From: Cyanobacteria bacterium RUI128
Lineage (GTDB): Bacteria > Cyanobacteriota > Vampirovibrionia > Gastranaerophilales > Gastranaerophilaceae
Assembly (NCBI GenBank): GCA_024695725.1
Contig: JAILHQ010000001.1
Location: 1 to 13,711 of the forward strand
Length of the DNA stretch: 13,711 nt
Direction: 5' to 3'
Shown: positions 13,333-13,711 of the stretch, in pieces
How positions within the stretch are numbered: the first letter of the stretch is position 1
Layout: each line of letters starts with the position of its first letter
Translations under genes and position numbers: made by a program
The notes under the pieces: model-generated
The model's database searches: none
What the model saw: only the letters and a program-made list of their open reading frames with translations
Told to the model about the DNA's origin: nothing

Positions 13333-13711
13333 GCTTTTGTTTAACCCGGTCATATTATCAATAGTGTGTCTGTTTATACTCTGTTTATGCAGGGTAAATG
13401 TATTGTTATCAATTATTATATCAACCCTTGTCGGCGGGCTGATTTCAGGCATGCATCTGATAGAAATTATGAATACCTTTATATCAGGTATGGGGGGTAA
13501 TTCCGAAACGGCTCTGAGTTATATTCTGCTTGGCGCTTTTGCTGCGGCTATGAATCATACGGGACTTACGGATATTGTTTCGGAAGGAATTATAAAATTT
13601 GTCAACGGCAAAAAAAGAATTTTATTCACTGTTTTGATACTGATATCAATGGCATCTCAGAATATTATACCGATTCACATTGCGTTTATTCCTATTTTGA
13701 TACCGCCATTA
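13325..13711 (+). CDS. Na+/H+ antiporter-family membrane protein (partial, 5' end)
   Basis: The reading frame starts at the ATG at 13325, overlaps the previous gene by 8 bases and stays open for 129 codons to the window edge. It is very hydrophobic: segments at about 1-20 (NPVILSIVCLFILCL), 25-42 (VLLSIIISTLVGGLISG), 63-80 (LSYILLGAFAAAMNHTG) and 105-129 (FTVLILISMASQNIIPIHIAFIPILI). The pattern 'FISGMGGNSETALSYILLGAFA' and 'SQNIIPIHIAFIPILIPPL' matches what I know of NhaC/YuiF-like Na+/H+ antiporters, which exchange cytoplasmic Na+ for protons across the inner membrane. The remainder of the gene, and any link between transport and the small cytosolic proteins upstream, is outside the window. 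Confidence 0.75.
   Translation, partial: MIELLFNPVILSIVCLFILCLCRVNVLLSIIISTLVGGLISGMHLIEIMNTFISGMGGNSETALSYILLGAFAAAMNHTGLTDIVSEGIIKFVNGKKRILFTVLILISMASQNIIPIHIAFIPILIPPL

Noticed and set aside
1..13711. tRNA genes, CRISPR arrays, insertion sequences or prophage genes
   Set aside because: Scanning by eye found no cloverleaf-like segment, no regularly spaced repeats, no transposase or integrase motif and no terminal inverted repeats; small tRNA-like folds could still be missed without a covariance search.

Overview
The window is AT-rich bacterial chromosome with intact housekeeping genes and no phage, transposon or CRISPR structure. A signal-peptide protein with three S-layer homology (SLH) domains, a cyanobacterial-looking L10, TPR proteins and a lone SNF2-type ATPase together suggest a Gram-negative, non-photosynthetic relative of Cyanobacteria (Gastranaerophilales/Melainabacteria-like gut bacteria). 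This placement is an inference from gene style; no rRNA marker is present.

Layout. A bidirectional terminator (55-87) closes an SLH-domain envelope protein on the minus strand (103-1401). Diverging from it, a strong promoter drives an L10-type autoregulatory leader with a built-in attenuator (about 1571-1772), then rplJ (L10) and rplL (L7/L12), closed by a terminator. The gap 2886-3307 holds what looks like a decayed or frameshifted small gene on the minus strand. From 3308 to 9831 all genes are on the minus strand: a SNF2-family DNA-dependent ATPase with an uncharacterised N-terminal half, gpmI (cofactor-independent phosphoglycerate mutase), a GNAT-like acetyltransferase, and glf (UDP-galactopyranose mutase). 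The first two have their own sigma70-type promoters, and a terminator separates them.

A palindrome-rich divergent intergenic region (9832-10048) separates glf from a plus-strand monocistron for a 451-residue protein that I do not recognise; its codon use resembles that of the ribosomal protein genes and it has a strong terminator. Next comes a compact plus-strand cluster: a secreted TPR protein with a Met/Asn-rich tail, a cytosolic TPR protein, a 103-residue protein made of two copies of a roughly 35-residue RWYD repeat, and the 5' part of a Na+/H+ antiporter-like membrane protein running off the window end. The last two genes overlap by 8 bases.

Most worth following up: the 451-residue protein, the RWYD-repeat protein and the cluster it sits in, the L10 leader with competing hairpins, and the frameshifted gene remnant after rplL. 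I found no clear defence system, mobile element or biosynthetic cluster.
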